Below are positions 25,967 through 35,998 of a DNA stretch of 47,225 nt, in pieces. The notes below the pieces were generated by a model, which was not told where the DNA came from, did no database searches, and saw only the letters and a program-made list of their open reading frames with translations. This DNA comes from an uncultured Paracoccaceae bacterium (GTDB taxonomy: Bacteria; Pseudomonadota; Alphaproteobacteria; Rhodobacterales; Rhodobacteraceae). The stretch is from assembly GCA_947503175.1 (NCBI GenBank), contig CANNCO010000008.1:1-47225 (forward strand). Reading direction: 5' to 3'. Position 1 is the stretch's first letter. Each line of letters starts with the position of its first letter. The translations under genes and the position numbers were made by a program.

Positions 25967-25991
25967 AATTGGTAAATTAATATAACCAATT
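25967..25991 (-). promoter_or_regulatory. Inverted repeat upstream of glcDEF, candidate operator
   Basis: AATTGGT (25967-25973) and ACCAATT (25985-25991) are exact reverse complements around an 11-base AT-only spacer, only 14 bases before the glcD start codon. The TTGGT/ACCAA half sites resemble those of FadR-subfamily GntR regulators such as GlcC, PdhR and LldR, although the spacer is longer than their usual three bases. No regulator gene is adjacent in this window. Confidence 0.55.
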
Positions 25992-26093
25992 TTCCGATCT
26001 GGCAAGCTGCATCCCTATGCGACCTGCCAAATCTGTGATCCACCTTAGGCTCAATCCCGGATAAGCTCCCATGAAATCATCCGGGAAACCAAG

Positions 26094-26465
26094 ATGTCAC
26101 GCTTAATGACCTCCGCCACCGGCCTGCTTCTGGCCATCGCTCCGCTTCACGCTTTAGGCGACCCGGCAGTGATTGAAGACGCGACTGCCAATCGTAGCGG
26201 CGACGGAAGCTGGACGTTCTCGGTAACCTTGTCGCATGGAGATACCGGCTGGGATGACTACGCAGACGGATGGCGGGTCGTAGACGAGGCGGGAACAGAG
26301 TTGGGCCTGCGCACCCTGTTCCATCCCCATGTGGAAGAACAGCCCTTCACGCGGTCACTGTCATCTGTTGCTTTGCCCGGTGGCACGACACGCGTCTACA
26401 TTGAGGCGCGCACCAATACCGATGGCTGGGGGTCCCAGCGGTTTCCCGTCGATCTGGGGAACTGA
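26094..26465 (+). CDS. Small secreted protein of unknown function
   Basis: A 123-residue protein with an N-terminal signal peptide (TGLLLAIAPLHALG) and a beta-rich mature part (GSWTFSVTLSHGDTGWDDYADG, TRVYIEARTNTDGWGSQRF). I do not recognise a named family; it looks like a small immunoglobulin-like or beta-sandwich domain. A second ATG at 26106 is possible. It is convergent with the long operon ending at 26475 and divergent from glcD, so it is a single-gene unit. Confidence 0.65.
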   Translation: MSRLMTSATGLLLAIAPLHALGDPAVIEDATANRSGDGSWTFSVTLSHGDTGWDDYADGWRVVDEAGTELGLRTLFHPHVEEQPFTRSLSSVALPGGTTRVYIEARTNTDGWGSQRFPVDLGN

Positions 26466-26474
26466 TTACGAGGC

Positions 26475-28568
26475 TCAACCCGTCTGACGGGACCTGCGAC
26501 CTTCCCAAAGCCACGCCGCCACGGCCAGAAGTGCGGCAACCATCAGGAACAGCCACGACGGCAGGAACGGACGTACCGTAATGTCAGCCGTCAGAAACGC
26601 CTCGCGCGGTGTGATACCGATCCAACCACGTCCCGAGGCGGGCCGTCCGGCCCGCACCGTCCGCAGGTCAGGCAACCCCTCCGCGATCCGTTTGATCCCG
26701 CCCCGACCCGCATCGACCAAGGGGGCCAGTTGCACACCGCTTGCCACTGTCTGCTCGAATTCACGCGGCGCTGATGGCCCAAGCGCAATCACAGCCTCTT
26801 CCTGTCCATCCGTCAGCCGATAAAGGCCGATCTCCGGCCCTTCAACCGTCGCCACGAACCGCCCCGGCCCATCGGCTTCCGGTGTCACTGTGATCACCGA
26901 CCCGTCGGGGCCCGTGATCGCTATCGGCGGGGCCACATCTTCCAGCGTCCGGCGCGTGACGGTCATCGTCTGGCCCACCGCGGTGACTGTCAGGGCCTCT
27001 TCTTCAAGCTCAGGTTCTTTCATCATCCAATGGGCCAGCCGACGCAGAAGCTCAAGTTGAGGTCCGCCACCTTCGTAACCGCGTGACCAGAGCCACGCGT
27101 GATCCGATGCCAACAGAGCCACGCGCCCCTCTCCGACGCGATCCAGGATCAGAAGCGGACGATCATCCGGGTCCGACATCACGGTCGTCCCCGAAACGGC
27201 CTCGACGTCCACCAGACGCATCCAGCGGCCCCATGGCGCATCCTCTTCACTGACCCGCCCAGCAAGCGGCGAATGCGCGCTTAGCCCTTCGGTCACCGGA
27301 TGACGTTCGCCAATATCCGTAATGGCAGGCGTGAAGCCGCGCTCGATCACCCGGCTTGTCGGCGCACCCGGAATGATCTCGGCAAGGGGCGAGCGAAAGA
27401 TCGAATTCGCGGTCGCGAAATCAGGCCCCGCCGCGATCAGGACGGCGCCGCCGTCTTCCACGTATTGCCGCACGTTATCCAGATAGATCGACGGAAGAAT
27501 TCCACGCCGCTTATACCGGTCAAAGATGATCAGATCGAACTCATCGACCTTCTCAAGAAACAGCTCGCGCGTCGGAAAAGCAATCAACGAAAGCTCATTG
27601 ACCGGCACACCATCCTGTTTCTCGGGCGGTCGTAAAATGGTGAAATGCACCAGATCAACAGAACTGTCCGACTTCAGCAAGTTGCGCCAAGTCCGTTCTC
27701 CTGGATGCGGCGCGCCGGAAACCAGAAGCACGCGCAGCCGATCCCGAACCCCGTTAATCTGGACGACCGCCGCATTGTTACGGTCGGTCAGCTCACCCTC
27801 GGCGGTTGGCACGATGAACTGAAGCACATTCATCCCGCCATGGGGCAGCGTCACCGGAAGTTGCAGATCCTCCCCGACCGGCACGTCAAACCGCTGCGGT
27901 TCGCCTCCATCAACTGAGATATCAAGCGCAGCCATTCCACCCGCGTCAGCAGGAACGGCGCCCTGATCTTCCACGCGCAATGTCAGCGTCACTGGCTCGC
28001 CCAGAATGGCGAAAGCCGGGGCATTGCGGACAATAAGCCTGCGGTCCCAGTCCTCGTCCTGCCCGGTCAGAAGAACATGCAAGGGCGCTGGCAGATCGGG
28101 CGCACGCTCGATGTCATGCAACTGCCCATCCGTGATCAGAATTGCACCTGCCAGACGGGCCCGTGGTTCCTCCGCCATCACTTCTGCCAACGTCGTCATA
28201 AGAAGTGTACCGCCATCGGCCTCGGCATCCGCAACGCGGGCAACGCGCAACTCGGTATTGCCCAGACGCGCCACGCTAGCCTCAACCGAGGCCAACGCCT
28301 CCACCGTCTGATCCGGTCTGTCCGACAAATCCTGGCTCGCACTTTCGTCGATGACCGCGATCACGATATCGGTCAGAAGATCGCGGTCTTCGGTCTGGAT
28401 CGATGGGTTGAGAATGGCCAGCACAAGGGTGGCAACCGCCAGCGTCCGCAACCACCAACCTGACAGACCCCTCAAGATGGCAAGCGCGAGAAACAGCACC
28501 GCAGATCCAGCCACCGCCCAAAGCACGGGCATTGGCACCAGCGGGTCAAAGATCACCGATCCATCCAT
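26475..28568 (-). CDS. Membrane protein with VWA-like and glutamine-amidotransferase-like domains
   Basis: A 697-residue protein. Two membrane helices are at about residues 13-32 and 40-57, followed by a VWA-like domain with the MIDAS pattern DESAS (VIAVIDESASQ) and ITDG. Next is a beta-sandwich region, then a class-I-GATase-like flavodoxin fold (about 325-540, RVLLVSGAPHPGERTWRNLL, VEDGGAVLIAAGP), and a last helix near 675-690 with a basic tail. The GATase fold lacks an obvious Cys-His catalytic pair and probably binds or scaffolds. The ATG at 28568 overlaps the preceding stop (TGATG); a GTG precedes it. It is the last gene of the MoxR operon. Confidence 0.8.
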   Translation of the reverse strand: MDGSVIFDPLVPMPVLWAVAGSAVLFLALAILRGLSGWWLRTLAVATLVLAILNPSIQTEDRDLLTDIVIAVIDESASQDLSDRPDQTVEALASVEASVARLGNTELRVARVADAEADGGTLLMTTLAEVMAEEPRARLAGAILITDGQLHDIERAPDLPAPLHVLLTGQDEDWDRRLIVRNAPAFAILGEPVTLTLRVEDQGAVPADAGGMAALDISVDGGEPQRFDVPVGEDLQLPVTLPHGGMNVLQFIVPTAEGELTDRNNAAVVQINGVRDRLRVLLVSGAPHPGERTWRNLLKSDSSVDLVHFTILRPPEKQDGVPVNELSLIAFPTRELFLEKVDEFDLIIFDRYKRRGILPSIYLDNVRQYVEDGGAVLIAAGPDFATANSIFRSPLAEIIPGAPTSRVIERGFTPAITDIGERHPVTEGLSAHSPLAGRVSEEDAPWGRWMRLVDVEAVSGTTVMSDPDDRPLLILDRVGEGRVALLASDHAWLWSRGYEGGGPQLELLRRLAHWMMKEPELEEEALTVTAVGQTMTVTRRTLEDVAPPIAITGPDGSVITVTPEADGPGRFVATVEGPEIGLYRLTDGQEEAVIALGPSAPREFEQTVASGVQLAPLVDAGRGGIKRIAEGLPDLRTVRAGRPASGRGWIGITPREAFLTADITVRPFLPSWLFLMVAALLAVAAWLWEGRRSRQTG

Positions 28569-31339
28569 CACTGACCCAACCTGTCCAGAAGCGCCGGCAC
28601 ATGGACCTGATCGGACTTATAGTTCCCGGTCAGCACATGCATGATTAGGTTCACGCCAAACCGGTACGCGATCTCGCGCTGGCGCTCCCCCGAGAATCCA
28701 CGGCCCACCGGGAACATCGCGCGTCCGTTTTCGTCCACGGCCCAGGCAGACGCCCAATCGTTGCCACCGATGACCACCGGCGTCACGTTGTCGTTCAGGT
28801 TGCGAAACGGCATGCCATCGATCCGCTCGGCATCCGGCGGCGCAGCCTCGACCCAGACGTCGCGGCTAGCATGACGCCCGGGGAAGTCCTGGAGCAGATA
28901 AAAAGTCCGCGTCAGAACGTGGTCTTCCGGCACCGGCTCCAGCGGCGGGATGTCCAGAGGCCGCGCCAGCTCCTGCAAACGCCGACCTGTCGCACTGCCA
29001 CCACCGAACTGTGCAACGTTCGAGTCCCGTGTGTCAAAGACGATCATGCCGCCCGAACGCAGATAGGTGTTCAGCTTGGCATATGCCTCGCCGGACGGGA
29101 TCGGCTGACCCTCGGTCACGGGCCAATAGAGGATCGGGAAAAAGGCAAGCTCATCGGTCTCAAGGTTCACCGCGATGGGTTCCGCCGGTTCGATGGACGT
29201 CCGTTCATACAAAACCCTCGAAAGGCCCCGCAGACCCGCCGCCGTCATCTGGTCCAGTGTCCGATCACCGGTGATCACATGGGCCAGAACGACTTCGGTC
29301 GTGGCCTCAAGAGCGAAGGCATCGGCACCCTGAGCGGCCCCCTGTTGCGGCATGCCCCCTGCGATCAGAACCGCCAACAAGGCGGCTGTCCCTCCAGCGC
29401 GTTGGGCAGTAAGCCGTCCAGCCAGCCAGAGCGACGCCAGAATGTCGATCATCAGCGCACCCAATGCGACCGTCAGAAATGCACCCTTCAGCAAGGTCTC
29501 GCGCGCCACTTCCAATCCTTCGATGGGCACACGCGCCGGCCAGCTTGCCATGGCAAGCTCGGTCTCTAGCCCGATCACATTCAAGGCCAGCCGCCGGTCT
29601 TGGCCCGCATAAAGCCCGGGTCGCAGGTCCGGCCCGGGTACGGGGTCGGAAAGCATCTCGCCCGCAACGCCAGGCAACGCACCCGCATCACCCACATCGC
29701 CAAAAGCCGACAAAACCTGATCCGGAACCCACGTCGTGCCCGCTAACTCGTCCAGCGTGGGCATCGCGGGCCGCGTGGAGACGGCAAGCCGTTCCAGCAT
29801 CTGCACGAATAGGCCCGACAGGGGCAGGCTAGACCATTCGGCGTTCGCTGTCGTGTGGAACAGCACGACCTGCCCCTCACCAATCCTCTTGCGGGTCACA
29901 AGGGGTGTTCCATCGGCAAGCGACGCGATCGTCCGCTCGGCTAGCGTCGGGTCCGGCTGGGCCATAACCTGTGCGGTGATCCGCACTTCATCGGGGACCG
30001 CCAAGCCGAAGAAGGGTGTCTCGGGTTCAAACGGGCGCAGCGCTTTGGGTTCACCCCAACTCATAGCCCCGCCGACGCTGCGTCCGCCTGCGCGCAGGCG
30101 TACCGGCATCAGCGGATCCTCGGCATCGCGCGAAATGTCCGACGCCGCCATCCGTGGCCCGGCGAAACGGACCAGCAATCCGCCATCTTCCACCCATTCC
30201 AGCATCTGCTCTTCCTCCACAGACGCCAGCGACGCCACATCGGCCATGACAATCGCATCCGGATTCGCAAGGATCAGATCGTCCAGCGCGCCTCCGATCA
30301 GATCAGCAGTCGGCTCCAGCGCCTGCTCAAGGTAATGGGTCGGCGCCAGCAGCTCGAGCCCCTCGCGATCATCGCGACCGGCGATCAGGGCCACTTCGCG
30401 CCGCCGCAAAGCATCATCGGCAAGGCTTACAGCGGCTGCCGAGCGCACGCCCTCGATCTCAAACCGCGTAATCCGGTTCCGCAATTCCGGCGGAAGCGAC
30501 AGCCGTTCCTCGGCCTCCGTCGCGCCCGGTTCGAACTGCAACGACGCTCTGGCGAGCACGCGGGGCGTCCCGCCGGGGTCAAGCCCATGCGCGGCCACGT
30601 TCACATCCATCGGATCATCCGCCGCGGCCCGCACCGCGCGGATCACCAACAGGCCATCCTCGAAGACCGAAGGCCGCAGCGCCAGAACCGGTCGCGGACT
30701 CTCAAAGACCGTGACGCCACCCGATCCCTCGATCCGCGCCAACAGCGCGTCACGCCACGGATAGTCCATGCCATCCGACATCCAGAATGTCTCGAACCCG
30801 CCCGCATCCAGCGCATCCCACCATTCAAGAACGGTCTCCGCCTCCGGCACCCACGGGCTCGGCTCAAAACTCGGCAGCCGTGCGGCCCAAGCGTCCGCAG
30901 GCTGGAACTGCAGGCCGCCTGCAGGCAGATCGGTCAACCGGACCACCGCCACAGGACGTCCGGCCCGTGCCGCATCCGACAACAACAGATCAAGCCGGTC
31001 CATCCGCCGCTGCCAATCCCGCGCATCCGCCCATGTCCCATCGACAAGAGCCAGAAGCGGCCCGTCACCCGATTGCTCCTGCTGCGGGTTCAGAACAGGT
31101 CCCGCAAATCCAAGGATCACGGCAGCGATGGCCAATGTCCGAAGCAGCAAAAGCCACCACGGCGTCTTGTCCGTTTCGTTCTCGTCATCCTCAAGCCCCA
31201 GCAGCAGGGAGACGGCGGGAAACATCCGCCGCACTGGCGCAGGCGGGACGGCCCGCAGCAGGAACCACAGGATCGGCAGCGCGATGAGGCCCAAAAGAAG
31301 CCATGGCGCGGTAAATCCGATGGGGCCCAGGATCAGCAT
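28568..31339 (-). CDS. BatA-like / DUF4159 membrane protein
   Basis: A 923-residue protein. The N-terminus (MLILGPIGFTAPWLLLGLIA..., RMFPAVSLLLGLED, TPWWLLLLRTLAIAAVILGFAGPVL) is the BatA/aerotolerance-type two-helix domain. The central part has a degenerate VWA/GATase-like architecture. Two helices follow near residues 630-680, and the C-terminal ~220 residues form DUF4159 (DELAFFPILYWPVTEGQPIPS, GGMIVFDTRD, HVLTRTFYLLQDFPG). A longer frame exists upstream, but the ATG at 31339 overlaps the DUF58 stop in TGATG and starts at the hydrophobic segment. A cell-envelope quality-control role together with MoxR is inferred. Confidence 0.83.
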   Translation of the reverse strand: MLILGPIGFTAPWLLLGLIALPILWFLLRAVPPAPVRRMFPAVSLLLGLEDDENETDKTPWWLLLLRTLAIAAVILGFAGPVLNPQQEQSGDGPLLALVDGTWADARDWQRRMDRLDLLLSDAARAGRPVAVVRLTDLPAGGLQFQPADAWAARLPSFEPSPWVPEAETVLEWWDALDAGGFETFWMSDGMDYPWRDALLARIEGSGGVTVFESPRPVLALRPSVFEDGLLVIRAVRAAADDPMDVNVAAHGLDPGGTPRVLARASLQFEPGATEAEERLSLPPELRNRITRFEIEGVRSAAAVSLADDALRRREVALIAGRDDREGLELLAPTHYLEQALEPTADLIGGALDDLILANPDAIVMADVASLASVEEEQMLEWVEDGGLLVRFAGPRMAASDISRDAEDPLMPVRLRAGGRSVGGAMSWGEPKALRPFEPETPFFGLAVPDEVRITAQVMAQPDPTLAERTIASLADGTPLVTRKRIGEGQVVLFHTTANAEWSSLPLSGLFVQMLERLAVSTRPAMPTLDELAGTTWVPDQVLSAFGDVGDAGALPGVAGEMLSDPVPGPDLRPGLYAGQDRRLALNVIGLETELAMASWPARVPIEGLEVARETLLKGAFLTVALGALMIDILASLWLAGRLTAQRAGGTAALLAVLIAGGMPQQGAAQGADAFALEATTEVVLAHVITGDRTLDQMTAAGLRGLSRVLYERTSIEPAEPIAVNLETDELAFFPILYWPVTEGQPIPSGEAYAKLNTYLRSGGMIVFDTRDSNVAQFGGGSATGRRLQELARPLDIPPLEPVPEDHVLTRTFYLLQDFPGRHASRDVWVEAAPPDAERIDGMPFRNLNDNVTPVVIGGNDWASAWAVDENGRAMFPVGRGFSGERQREIAYRFGVNLIMHVLTGNYKSDQVHVPALLDRLGQ

Positions 31340-32210
31340 CAGTGCACGCGCTCCAATGCCTGATAAAGCCACAACAGGGCGGCACTCGCCGACCGGTCGG
31401 TGTGGTGGCAATCGTATTGCCAGCCTGTCAGCCGCGCGAGGGACTGTAGCCTGTCCTTCCGTTCGGCCAGCCGTTCAAGATACCGGTCTTTCAGGTCCCT
31501 CGCCCGACGGGTCTCGTGGCTGATCGTGCCGCCAACGCTTTCAAAGATCGTGCGCCCGTCGAAGGGAAACGCTTCCTCAACCGGATCGAGGATTTGCATC
31601 AACGCGCCCTTGACGCCGCGATCCGCCGCCTGTGTCAAAGCGGCCTCGACCGGTTCGAGATCACCAAGAAAATCCGAAAGGAAAACAGCCCGGGAATGCG
31701 ACACCAGACCCTTGGTGGTCGGCGCACCATAGTCCGCTGTCTCATCCTCTTCGGCCAGAACCTGGGCCAGCCGCAAAAGCTGCAATTCACCGGATCGGGG
31801 CGGCAGCCCGGCATCGGTCAGCCCGACACGCTCCCCACCCCGGATCAAAAGAACCGCCGCCGCAAGCGCCAGCACCCGCGCGGCCATCGATTTCGTCGGC
31901 AAGCCATCCGACGAAGCGAACCGCATGGATTGCGCCCGATCCGTCCAGATCACAACGCTTTGCGCCGCCTGCCATTCCTTTTCGCGCACGAAATGCGTAT
32001 CCGAGCGGGCCGAACGGCGCCAATCAACCATCCGCGCCTCGTCACCGGGCATCGCCGGGCGGTATTGCCAGAACTCATCGCCAAGCCCCGGCCGCCTGCG
32101 CCCGTGTTCGCCCAGAAGAACCGTCGATGCCAGATGCTCCGCCGCTGCCAGCAAGGGCGGGAGGGGACCGGCAAGATCCTCGGCTTTTGCGCGAAGATCA
32201 GCGGGATGGA

Positions 32211-32214
<4 letters not shown>
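31339..32214 (-). CDS. DUF58 domain protein
   Basis: A 291-residue soluble protein. The DUF58 signature is clear: RRRPGLGDEFWQYRPAMPGD followed by ARMVDWRRSARSDTHFVREKE (residues ~39-80), then a VWA-like domain (VVIWTDRAQSM, AVFLSDFLGD). It starts with GTG, overlapping the moxR stop in GTGA. MoxR AAA+ ATPases and DUF58/VWA proteins act as pairs in which the ATPase remodels or inserts a metal into the VWA partner. Confidence 0.9.
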
Positions 32215-33218
<1,004 letters not shown>

Positions 33219-33300
33219 GGAAACACTCCCTTTTGATGTGTAAGAGATATTATCAAGAACTATGACGCCAAGGACAAATGGCAAAAGTGTTACAAAAGAA

Positions 33301-33882
33301 ATGACAGCCGAATTACCGCCCAAAGTTTCAGCAGAAAGCCTTGCTGACAGCGCCCGTGCCGCATCCAAGGGCGGATTGCCGCCGGTGCATCTTTGGAACC
33401 CGCCGTTTTGCGGCGATCTCGACATGCGGATCGCGCGTGATGGAACTTGGTTCTATCTGGGCACGCCAATCGGACGCCCCGAGCTTGTGCGGCTCTTTTC
33501 GACAATTCTGCGCAGGGATGACGACAAGTACTTCCTTGTCACGCCGGTCGAGAAGGTCGGGATCACCGTGGACGATGCGCCATTCGTTGCGGTCGACTTT
33601 GAGCAAGCGGGCGAAGGCCCCGGCCAAAGCCTGACATTTACGACAAATGTGGGAGACAAGGTCACCGCAGGATCCGGCAATCCCATCCGTGTAGAACGCG
33701 ATCCGGAAACGGGCGAGCCATCGCCCTACGTCCTTGTCCGCACGAACCTTGAGGCGCTGATTGACCGCAAGAGCTTTTATCGTCTGGTCGAGATCGGATC
33801 TCATCACGAAGGCTGGTTCGGGCTGTGGTCGGGGGATGATTTCTTTCCGGTCATCCCGTCTGACGAGTTGCCCGACCCGTGA
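33301..33882 (+). CDS. DUF1285 family protein
   Basis: A 193-residue protein with the conserved start GLPPVHLWNPPFCGDLDMRIARDGTW and the motif FLVTPVEKVGITVDDAPFVA, both characteristic of DUF1285 of Rhodobacterales. It has no signal peptide or membrane segment. An earlier in-frame ATG at 33262 is possible; 33301 gives the usual N-terminal length. The last codon overlaps the following GTG start. Function unknown. Confidence 0.75.
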   Translation: MTAELPPKVSAESLADSARAASKGGLPPVHLWNPPFCGDLDMRIARDGTWFYLGTPIGRPELVRLFSTILRRDDDKYFLVTPVEKVGITVDDAPFVAVDFEQAGEGPGQSLTFTTNVGDKVTAGSGNPIRVERDPETGEPSPYVLVRTNLEALIDRKSFYRLVEIGSHHEGWFGLWSGDDFFPVIPSDELPDP

Positions 33883-34385
33883 CACCCCCGAACCGTCACG
33901 CGCTTGTCGAGACGCTGATCTCTCTCGCCTCCACCGATGGGCTGGGCGAAAGCGTCGATTGGGAACAGGTCGAGGCCGCAGTTACCGAACTGTCCCAGAA
34001 TCCCGTTGGACCGCGGGATCTGCGCAAGATCCTGACGCAGGTGAACGATGTCACGATCATCACAACGCTCGAAGACTGGTTCCGCCGCGCCGCCAATGCC
34101 CGCGATGTCGATGCCCGCGACGCAAAGCGGTTCAGCGATAATCTGCTGACCCCGGTCCATCGGGTCAGCCTTGGCGGCATCGCCGCAAGCGCGCTTTCCG
34201 TGTCCCTGGGCACGATTGCCGCCCCGGTCGCCCTTCCGGTGCTTCTGGCGTCCACCGTGGCTGGTATTGCCACCGGATACGGCCGCTGGCGTCTGTCGAA
34301 ACGGGCTGACACCGCCGCCTCCGATGCCACTCTGATCCGTGAATTCGCCCAGATCTGCCGCGATGCGCGAGACACCCGAAAGTAG
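33879..34385 (+). CDS. Hypothetical protein with glycine/alanine-rich hydrophobic segment
   Basis: A 168-residue protein coupled to the DUF1285 gene (GTGA overlap). Residues 1-85 are soluble and acidic. Residues ~98-132 are hydrophobic (LGGIAASALSVSLGTIAAPVALPVLLASTVAGIATGYG), long enough for one or two membrane helices or an amphipathic glycine-zipper hairpin. The C-terminal 35 residues are charged. No family recognised. The GTG start follows from coupling. Confidence 0.6.
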   Translation: MTPPNRHALVETLISLASTDGLGESVDWEQVEAAVTELSQNPVGPRDLRKILTQVNDVTIITTLEDWFRRAANARDVDARDAKRFSDNLLTPVHRVSLGGIAASALSVSLGTIAAPVALPVLLASTVAGIATGYGRWRLSKRADTAASDATLIREFAQICRDARDTRK

Positions 34386-34444
34386 GCCAGACTGGAAATC
34401 CAGAGCCCAGGCTGTTATATATCTCCATGAGAGGAGCGTGTCTC

Positions 34445-34624
34445 ATGCTCGATTTGCATCTTTTCGTGGGCCTCGGCTCGGCGCTTGCCGCTGCAGGAAG
34501 CATCGGCCTTGTGGTCTATGGCATCCGCAACGCGGGCCGCGACCGCCCGGCAAAACCCGTTCTTGTGGAAGAGCTGGTCAAGACCGCGCCCTATGAGCGG
34601 CTTGACAACATCTTGTCAAAGTAA
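34445..34624 (+). CDS. Small single-pass membrane protein
   Basis: A 59-residue protein with one hydrophobic segment (LFVGLGSALAAAGSIGLVVYGI) and a charged tail (RNAGRDRPAKP...PYERLDNILSK). The ATG at 34445 is eight bases after a strong GAGGAG. An earlier ATG at 34427 lacks one. It lies 59 bases after the previous gene. No family recognised. Confidence 0.6.
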   Translation: MLDLHLFVGLGSALAAAGSIGLVVYGIRNAGRDRPAKPVLVEELVKTAPYERLDNILSK

Positions 34625-34726
34625 CCGGCCCCTCGACCCTCAGATAACTGATTTCCAAAGCGCAGCCATGCGCAGTTTTCGCATGGCCCTATGACGGCCT
34701 TCCCCTTATTCTGATCCCGATGTTTG

Positions 34727-34750
34727 CTCCTGACAGAACGCTGTCAGGAG
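34727..34750. promoter_or_regulatory. Perfect palindrome, candidate operator of the VOC/WYL gene pair
   Basis: CTCCTGACAG and CTGTCAGGAG are exact 10-bp reverse complements around AACG. The site lies 48 bases before the VOC start codon and the pair includes a WYL-domain regulator, so autoregulation through this site is likely. TGACAG/CTGTCA half sites suit a dimeric winged-helix regulator. It could also be an intrinsic hairpin, but no T run follows. Confidence 0.6.
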
Positions 34751-34798
34751 GGGTGTGCGATACCCGCCAAATCGCAACCCAATCCGAAAGGAGAACCC

Positions 34799-35164
34799 AT
34801 GACTACCCCGATCCTCGTCTGGAGCGAACTTCCCGTCATCAATCTGGACCGTGCCATCGAGTTCTATAACAAGGTTTTCGGCTGGAGCATGACTATCGAC
34901 ACCTCCGGCCCGAATCCTATGGCCATCCTCGGCAACAATATGGAGACCGTCGGCGGTCATCTCTATCCCGGCAAACCCGCAGCCGAAAACGGCCCGACCG
35001 TCCACATCGCAGTTCCTGACAAGCTGGAAGATGCGGCCGACCGCTGCTGGGCCGCTGGCGGGGCCGTCAAAAGCGATCCAATCGAGATCCCGCCGGGCCG
35101 CTTCCTCTATGCGACCGACCCCGATGGAAACTCGATCGGCCTCTTTGAACCAAAGGCGGCATAG
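34799..35164 (+). CDS. VOC family (glyoxalase/bleomycin resistance) protein
   Basis: A 121-residue single-unit VOC protein: betaalphabetabetabeta modules with ELPVINLDRAIEFYNKVFGW at the N-terminus and FLYATDPDGNSIGLFEPK at the C-terminus. The typical metal ligands are incomplete (ELPV replaces a His at the first position). The ATG at 34799 has aaggag. It is followed after three bases by the WYL regulator, a pairing seen often in alphaproteobacteria. Substrate unknown. Confidence 0.83.
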   Translation: MTTPILVWSELPVINLDRAIEFYNKVFGWSMTIDTSGPNPMAILGNNMETVGGHLYPGKPAAENGPTVHIAVPDKLEDAADRCWAAGGAVKSDPIEIPPGRFLYATDPDGNSIGLFEPKAA

Positions 35165-35167
35165 TTC

Positions 35168-35860
35168 ATGCGCCGCGCCGACCGCCTGTTCCGGATCGTT
35201 CAGCACCTGCGGGGCGGGCGGTTGGTCACCGCACGGCAACTGGCCGAAACACTCGAAGTCTCCGAACGCACGATCTACCGCGATGTGGCCGACCTGATCG
35301 GCTCTGGCGTTCCGGTCGAGGGCGAGGCTGGTCTTGGCTATGTCATGCGCGAAGGTTTCGACCTGCCACCCCTGATGTTTTCGCGCGATGAGATCGTGGC
35401 CCTCGTGGCCGGCGCACGGCTGATCCGCGCCTGGGGCGGGCTGGAAATGGCCCGCTCTGCCGAGGAAGCATTGATCAAGATCGATGCCGTCCTGCCCGAT
35501 ACCGCCCGCGACAAGGCGCGTGGAGTTCAGATCCACGCCTTTCAGATGCGGGAACTGGACGACGCGACGCGCGCCCGGATCGACAAGATCGAGCATGCCG
35601 TGGACCGGCGCACGCGGCTCACGCTTGACTATGCCGACGCCTCCGGCACCCCCACCCGCCGACCCGTTCGTCCCCTTGGCCTGTGGTTCTGGGGCAAGGT
35701 CTGGACGCTGGTGGGCTGGTGCGAGTTGCGCGACGATTTTCGCATGTTCAGGCTCGACCGCATTTCAGAGATGACGGAAGACGGCACTTTCCGCCATGAA
35801 CGCGGGAAGGGGCTGAGGGATTTCTATGCCCTGAACACCCCACCCGGAAACCTTTGCTGA
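35168..35860 (+). CDS. YafY/WYL-domain transcriptional regulator
   Basis: A 230-residue regulator. The N-terminal winged helix (RADRLFRIVQHL, VTARQLAETLEVSERTIYRDV) is HTH_11. The C-terminal WYL domain is present (RRPVRPLGLWFWGKVWTLVGWCELRDDFRMFRLDRI). The WYL tripeptide itself reads W-T-L. It is translated three bases after the VOC gene and probably binds the palindrome at 34727-34750. WYL domains sense nucleotide or nucleic acid ligands in several regulators; the ligand here is unknown. Confidence 0.87.
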   Translation: MRRADRLFRIVQHLRGGRLVTARQLAETLEVSERTIYRDVADLIGSGVPVEGEAGLGYVMREGFDLPPLMFSRDEIVALVAGARLIRAWGGLEMARSAEEALIKIDAVLPDTARDKARGVQIHAFQMRELDDATRARIDKIEHAVDRRTRLTLDYADASGTPTRRPVRPLGLWFWGKVWTLVGWCELRDDFRMFRLDRISEMTEDGTFRHERGKGLRDFYALNTPPGNLC

Positions 35861-35943
35861 CCGCCCGTATCAGCGCCAAAAATTCCAACTTCGTCTGTAA
35901 GTCTGGTCAGTTAAGGGAACCGGCATTGATAAATGTCACCTTG

Positions 35944-35955
35944 CACCGATCGGTG
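35944..35955. promoter_or_regulatory. 12-bp palindrome upstream of the SDR gene, candidate TetR-type operator
   Basis: caccgatcggtg is a perfect 12-bp palindrome 43 bases before the SDR start codon. A TTG start of a possible -35 (TTGCAC) overlaps it. ACCGATCGGT-type sites are common for TetR regulators of dehydrogenase genes, but no TetR gene is adjacent here. Confidence 0.4.
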
Positions 35956-35998
35956 TCTGAATACCCTCAATCGGATGTATTCGTGAAATGGAGCGGCA

